From Phaeobacter sp. A36a-5a (GTDB lineage Bacteria > Pseudomonadota > Alphaproteobacteria > Rhodobacterales > Rhodobacteraceae): DNA of 64,000 nt. The notes under the pieces were generated by a model. That model searched no databases. It saw nothing but the letters and a program-made list of their open reading frames with translations, and was not told the origin of the DNA. A program made the translations under genes and the position numbers. The DNA lies in contig NZ_JBBLYU010000002.1 in NCBI RefSeq assembly GCF_037911135.1, positions 372,001 to 436,000 on the forward strand, in the 5' to 3' direction. Below, in pieces: positions 60,736 to 64,000 of this stretch (its first letter is position 1; each line of letters opens with the position of its first letter).

Positions 60736-62334
60736 ATGACAACACGCGATCAAACTGCGCCGCTATTAAACGTCGAGAACCTGCGCGTGTCTTTCCGCCA
60801 GGATGGAAAGGTGACCGAGGCCGTGCGCGGTGTGTCCTTCTCTGTTGGTCGCGGCGAAACAGTCGCGCTGGTGGGGGAGAGCGGGTCCGGGAAGTCGGTG
60901 ACTGCGCTGTCCACCGTGTCATTGCTGGGGGACAGCGCCACTGTCAGCGGGTCTGTCACCTACGACGGACAGGAAATGGTCGGCGCCAGTGACCGCCGCC
61001 TTCGGCAGGTGCGCGGCAACGATATCAGCTTCATCTTTCAGGAGCCGATGACCTCGCTCAACCCGCTGCACACGATCGAGAAACAGCTGGCCGAGTCGCT
61101 GGCACTGCATCAGGGGCTGGCGGGCGCTGCGGCGCGGAACCGGATTTTGGACCTGCTGAACCGGGTTGGTATCCGCGACGCTGAAACCCGTCTCGATGCT
61201 TATCCGCATCAATTGTCGGGTGGTCAGCGCCAGCGGGTGATGATCGCGATGGCCTTGGCCAACCAGCCCGATATCCTGATCGCGGATGAACCCACCACCG
61301 CACTGGATGTCACGATCCAAGCCCAGATCCTTGAACTGCTCGCGGACCTGAAGGCCAGCGAGGGCATGGGGCTGCTGTTCATTACCCACGACCTGAGCAT
61401 TGTGCGCCGGATCGCGGATCGTGTCTGTGTCATGCAGGCCGGAGTAATTGTCGAGACCGGACCGACAGCTGAGATTTTCGCCAATCCGCAGCATCCCTAT
61501 ACCCGCAAACTGCTGGATGCCGAACCCACAGGCCAGCCGGAGCCGGTGCCTCAGGCTGCTGAAGAGTTGGTTCGGACCGAGGATCTGAAGGTCTGGTTCC
61601 CGATCCAAAAAGGCTTGCTGAAACGTACCGTCGGCCATGTGAAGGCTGTGAACCCGACATCGCTTTCGGTGCGGGCGGGCGAAACGCTGGGCATCGTCGG
61701 CGAAAGCGGCAGCGGCAAGACAACGCTGGCTCTTGCCATCATGCGGCTGATTGCGTCGGACGGGCGTGTGGAGTTCCAGGGACAGGATCTGCGCCAGTGG
61801 TCTACGAGGGATCTGCGGCGGCTGCGTGCCGATATGCAGATCGTGTTTCAGGATCCTTTTGGCTCGCTCAGCCCGCGTATGACCTGCGCGCAGATCATTG
61901 CCGAAGGTCTGGCCATCCACAATGTCGATCAGGATCGGGATCCTCGGGATCTGGTGGCTGAGGTCATGACGGAGGTTGGTCTCGATCCGGCCTTTATGGA
62001 TCGTTATCCGCATGAGTTTTCCGGCGGCCAGCGGCAGCGGATCGCCATTGCGCGAGCCATGGTGCTGCGGCCGAAACTGGTCGTGCTGGACGAACCCACA
62101 TCGGCGCTGGACATGACGGTACAGGTTCAGATCGTCAACCTGCTGCGCGACCTGCAAAAGCGCTACGGGCTGGCCTATCTGTTCATCTCCCATGACCTGA
62201 ACGTCGTGCGCGCGATGTCGCACAAGATGATCGTGATGAAGCAGGGCGATGTGGTGGAGGCGGGATCCGCTGCGGAACTCTTTGCCAACCCGTCGGATCC
62301 TTATACGCGACAGTTACTTGCTGCGGCTGGATGA
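60736..62334 (+). CDS. yejF: Peptide ABC transporter ATP-binding protein, two fused modules (YejF)
   Basis: A 532-aa protein with two complete ABC ATPases. Module one has Walker [10 protein letters not shown] and signature LSGGQRQRV; module two has [10 protein letters not shown] and [15 protein letters not shown]. It powers the YejB-YejE channel from the cytoplasmic side. ATG at 60736 is used because MTTRDQ is followed directly by the first domain; ATG at 60691 would also stay in frame. The gap from yejE is 100 bp, longer than the other spacings, yet it remains one transport operon. Confidence 0.94.
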   Translation: MTTRDQTAPLLNVENLRVSFRQDGKVTEAVRGVSFSVGRGETVALVGESGSGKSVTALSTVSLLGDSATVSGSVTYDGQEMVGASDRRLRQVRGNDISFIFQEPMTSLNPLHTIEKQLAESLALHQGLAGAAARNRILDLLNRVGIRDAETRLDAYPHQLSGGQRQRVMIAMALANQPDILIADEPTTALDVTIQAQILELLADLKASEGMGLLFITHDLSIVRRIADRVCVMQAGVIVETGPTAEIFANPQHPYTRKLLDAEPTGQPEPVPQAAEELVRTEDLKVWFPIQKGLLKRTVGHVKAVNPTSLSVRAGETLGIVGESGSGKTTLALAIMRLIASDGRVEFQGQDLRQWSTRDLRRLRADMQIVFQDPFGSLSPRMTCAQIIAEGLAIHNVDQDRDPRDLVAEVMTEVGLDPAFMDRYPHEFSGGQRQRIAIARAMVLRPKLVVLDEPTSALDMTVQVQIVNLLRDLQKRYGLAYLFISHDLNVVRAMSHKMIVMKQGDVVEAGSAAELFANPSDPYTRQLLAAAG

Positions 62335-62601
62335 CGGCGTGTTTCTGCGGATTGGCCGGATCCTGAGCTTTGGCTCCGATGGTATGGGTGTCGCGACCGT
62401 TCGGCCGATCCAGGTTCCTAAAACGGCTGAGGCTGTCGCCGGCGCCTAACCTGCTGAGATAGCTAACAAGACTGCCCTGCACGGGTTATGTGGTGGGGCA
62501 GCCGTCCGGTGGGTTGGCACATCATGTCAACAAACGCGGCGTCGCCAATTGTGATTTGCGCGGCACATGTTTAAGTTGGTGGTTGCAGGTTGGCTTTGGC
62601 C

Positions 62602-62615
62602 TTGGCGCAGATCAA
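62602..62615 (+). promoter_or_regulatory. Weak FNR-type site before fnrL
   Basis: TTGGC-GCAG-ATCAA: the right half fits TTGAT-N4-ATCAA exactly, the left half has two mismatches. It lies 12 bp before the fnrL ATG, where it could give negative autoregulation. Low certainty. Confidence 0.25.
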
Positions 62616-62627
62616 ATCGGATCAATC

Positions 62628-63368
62628 ATGAACGCTCCTACCATTCACAATGTGAACTGCGGCGATTGCCCCATTCGTCACCGCGCTGTTTGTGCGCGCT
62701 GTGATGCGGATGAATTGGAAGTCCTGGATTCGATCAAATACTACCGCACATATGAGGCCGGTCAGCCGATCACCTGGTCCGGCGACCGGATGGATTTCGT
62801 AGGGTCGGTTGTGTCCGGCATTGCGACCCTGACGCAGACGATGGAAGATGGCCGCACCCAGATGGTCGGCCTGCTCTTGCCCAGCGATTTTGTCGGGCGA
62901 CCGGGGCGCGATACGGCTGCCTATAATGTCGTAGCGACATCCACGGTGGTCATGTGCTGTTTTCGCAAGAAACCGTTTGAGGACATGATGTCCCAGACGC
63001 CGCATGTGGCGCATCGGTTGCTTGAGATGACGCTGGACGAACTGGACGCGGCGCGGGAATGGATGCTGGTTCTGGGACGCAAGACAGCGCGCGAAAAAAT
63101 CGCCAGCCTTCTGTCCATTCTGGCCCGGCGCGATGCGTCCCTACAGCGCCACAAGGACAGCAATCGGCGGGTATTCGATCTGCCGCTCACCCGGGAAGCA
63201 ATGGCTGACTATCTGGGGCTGACGCTGGAGACAGTCAGCCGACAGGTCTCAGCCCTGCGTAGGGATGGTGTCATTGAACTGGAAGGCAAACGGCATGTGA
63301 CCGTGCCCGACATGGGCCGCCTGATGGAAGAAGCTGGCGACGACAGCGACGGGGGCTGCCTGATCTGA
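62628..63368 (+). CDS. fnrL: Oxygen-responsive Crp/FNR regulator FnrL
   Basis: A 246-aa Crp/FNR regulator. The N-terminal cysteines Cys11, Cys14, Cys22 and Cys25 (CGDCPIRHRAVCARC) plus one in VVMCCFRKK would hold the [4Fe-4S] cluster that senses oxygen. A cyclic-nucleotide-like barrel (about 30-140), a dimer helix and a C-terminal helix-turn-helix (LTREAMADYLGLTLETVSRQVSALRR, about 190-215) follow. In this group FnrL turns on high-affinity oxidase, haem and anaerobic genes at low oxygen. ATG at 62628. A terminator follows, then a convergent universal stress protein gene, a common FNR-regulon member. Confidence 0.93.
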   Translation: MNAPTIHNVNCGDCPIRHRAVCARCDADELEVLDSIKYYRTYEAGQPITWSGDRMDFVGSVVSGIATLTQTMEDGRTQMVGLLLPSDFVGRPGRDTAAYNVVATSTVVMCCFRKKPFEDMMSQTPHVAHRLLEMTLDELDAAREWMLVLGRKTAREKIASLLSILARRDASLQRHKDSNRRVFDLPLTREAMADYLGLTLETVSRQVSALRRDGVIELEGKRHVTVPDMGRLMEEAGDDSDGGCLI

Positions 63369-63390
63369 CTTTCCGATAGAGCGCATGAGC

Positions 63391-63422
63391 AAGGGGCCAG
63401 CAACCGCAGCCCCTTCTTTTTT
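63391..63422 (+). terminator. Intrinsic terminator of fnrL
   Basis: AAGGGGC, an 11-base loop, GCCCCTT and then CTTTTTT. It lies 23 bp after the stop and 10 bp before the convergent gene's stop. Confidence 0.9.
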
Positions 63423-63431
63423 GGACCGCGG

Positions 63432-64000
63432 CTAATGCGCCATCAGAACCGGGACTTTGGCCTTCTCAAGCATGTTGCGGGTCGCACCGCCCAGGATTGC
63501 CTCGCGGAACCGGGAATGGCCGTAGGCGCCCATTACGATCAGATCGGCAGCCGTATCCACGGCGTGGCGGTTCAGCACATCGGAGACCCGGGTCATTGTT
63601 TTGCTCAGTACGTCGATCTCACATTTGACCCCGTGGCGTGACAGCATCTGGCAGAGCATTCCACCTGGATCGGAACGTTCTGGGCCGTGCTGCGGCGGGT
63701 CAATCACCACCACACGCACCACATCCGCTGCCTGAAGCATCGGCAGCGCCTTGCGAATGGCGGTCATCGCTTCGATGCTTTCGTTCCAGGCAACCAGAAC
63801 GGTTTTGGGTTGGTCGGGCAGTGGGCAGTCATCTGGAACCACCAGTACCGGCGCGCGGCCTTCGAATAGGGCGGCCTCGACGATGGCCTCCGCTTCGGCG
63901 GGGCGATCCTTGCCATAGGGCTGGCCCAACACGACAAGATCAGAGAACCGCGCCATTCGTGCAACATGACGGCCGATATCGGCCATTTGCGCGACACCGG
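63432..64000 (-). CDS. Universal stress protein (UspA family), N-terminus outside the window
   Basis: The frame is open to the right edge, so the start is not in view; 189 codons are visible. The C-terminal Usp domain is complete: KTVLVAWNESIEAMTAIR at its start, ADLIVMGAYGHSRFREAILGG with the ATP-binding GxxGHSxxRE-type motif, and final KVPVLMAH. The visible first part (RHVARMARFSDLVVLGQPYG) is the end of another Usp domain, so this is a tandem-domain protein of about 280 aa. It is cytoplasmic, and its position next to fnrL is common in the group. Confidence 0.88.
   Translation of the reverse strand, partial: GVAQMADIGRHVARMARFSDLVVLGQPYGKDRPAEAEAIVEAALFEGRAPVLVVPDDCPLPDQPKTVLVAWNESIEAMTAIRKALPMLQAADVVRVVVIDPPQHGPERSDPGGMLCQMLSRHGVKCEIDVLSKTMTRVSDVLNRHAVDTAADLIVMGAYGHSRFREAILGGATRNMLEKAKVPVLMAH

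Overview
The window looks like a chromosome segment of a Roseobacter-group alphaproteobacterium (Rhodobacteraceae), probably close to Phaeobacter, Ruegeria or Leisingera. The evidence is the high GC content, an FnrL-type regulator, an L-malyl-CoA/beta-methylmalyl-CoA lyase very like Mcl1 of Rhodobacter, a FYDLN-acid protein, a TrcR/DUF1013 regulator, a COQ9 protein and a CycM-type cytochrome c. The genus is an inference from remembered family resemblance; no database was searched.

Layout. (1) 1-21,890 is accessory DNA abutting a tRNA-Ala(GGC) gene (21,888-21,963, minus) with a 633-aa tyrosine integrase next to it, the usual look of a tRNA-targeted genomic island. From the left it holds a truncated DMT exporter, a LysE exporter diverging from an Lrp/AsnC regulator, a GNAT acetyltransferase, a serine resolvase, an IS91-like element (tyrosine recombinase plus HUH transposase), a two-gene cassette of very large nuclease-STAND proteins (HNH-NACHT, 1459 aa; PD-(D/E)xK-like nuclease-STAND, 1298 aa), two unknown genes, a complete IS3-family element that cuts off the end of a membrane-protein gene, an HNH-like phage-type protein and the integrase. 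The STAND cassette is the best candidate for an undescribed (anti-phage) system. (2) 22,100-29,200 is core metabolism and regulation: FYDLN protein, YgjP-like metallopeptidase, GntR regulator, accA, an AraC-GyrI regulator, a second LysE/Lrp divergent pair, an Asp/Glu-racemase-like protein and mcl1. (3) 29,480-32,550 is a D-amino-acid unit, dgcN-dgcA-dat, closed by a strong terminator. (4) 32,575-38,520 holds a DJ-1/PfpI protein, a TetR-controlled oxidoreductase with two matching operators, alanine dehydrogenase diverging from its Lrp-type regulator, and a GMC oxidoreductase. (5) 38,730-45,440: polyphosphate kinase 2, a structured non-coding stretch, rpsU, COQ9, a quinone oxidoreductase, a DUF2189 membrane protein, RNase T2, TrcR and tRNA-Met. 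(6) 45,589-56,330: the dnaX/ybaB/recR block, a dual-specificity phosphatase, a cobalamin riboswitch in front of a DUF1636 gene, the SRP RNA, a 5'-nucleotidase-family protein, NudC-like Nudix hydrolase, an SRPBCC protein, prephenate dehydratase and cytochrome c. (7) 56,500-64,000: the yejABEF peptide ABC transporter, fnrL and a truncated universal stress protein.

Themes. Three Lrp/AsnC regulators each sit head to head with their probable target (LysE, LysE, alanine dehydrogenase), and two of the three intergenic gaps contain a clear palindrome. Amino-acid handling recurs: amino-acid export, D-glutamate and D-amino-acid conversion, alanine deamination and peptide uptake. Intergenic DNA contains dispersed repeats, long palindromes and one riboswitch whose downstream gene has its ribosome binding site inside a hairpin.
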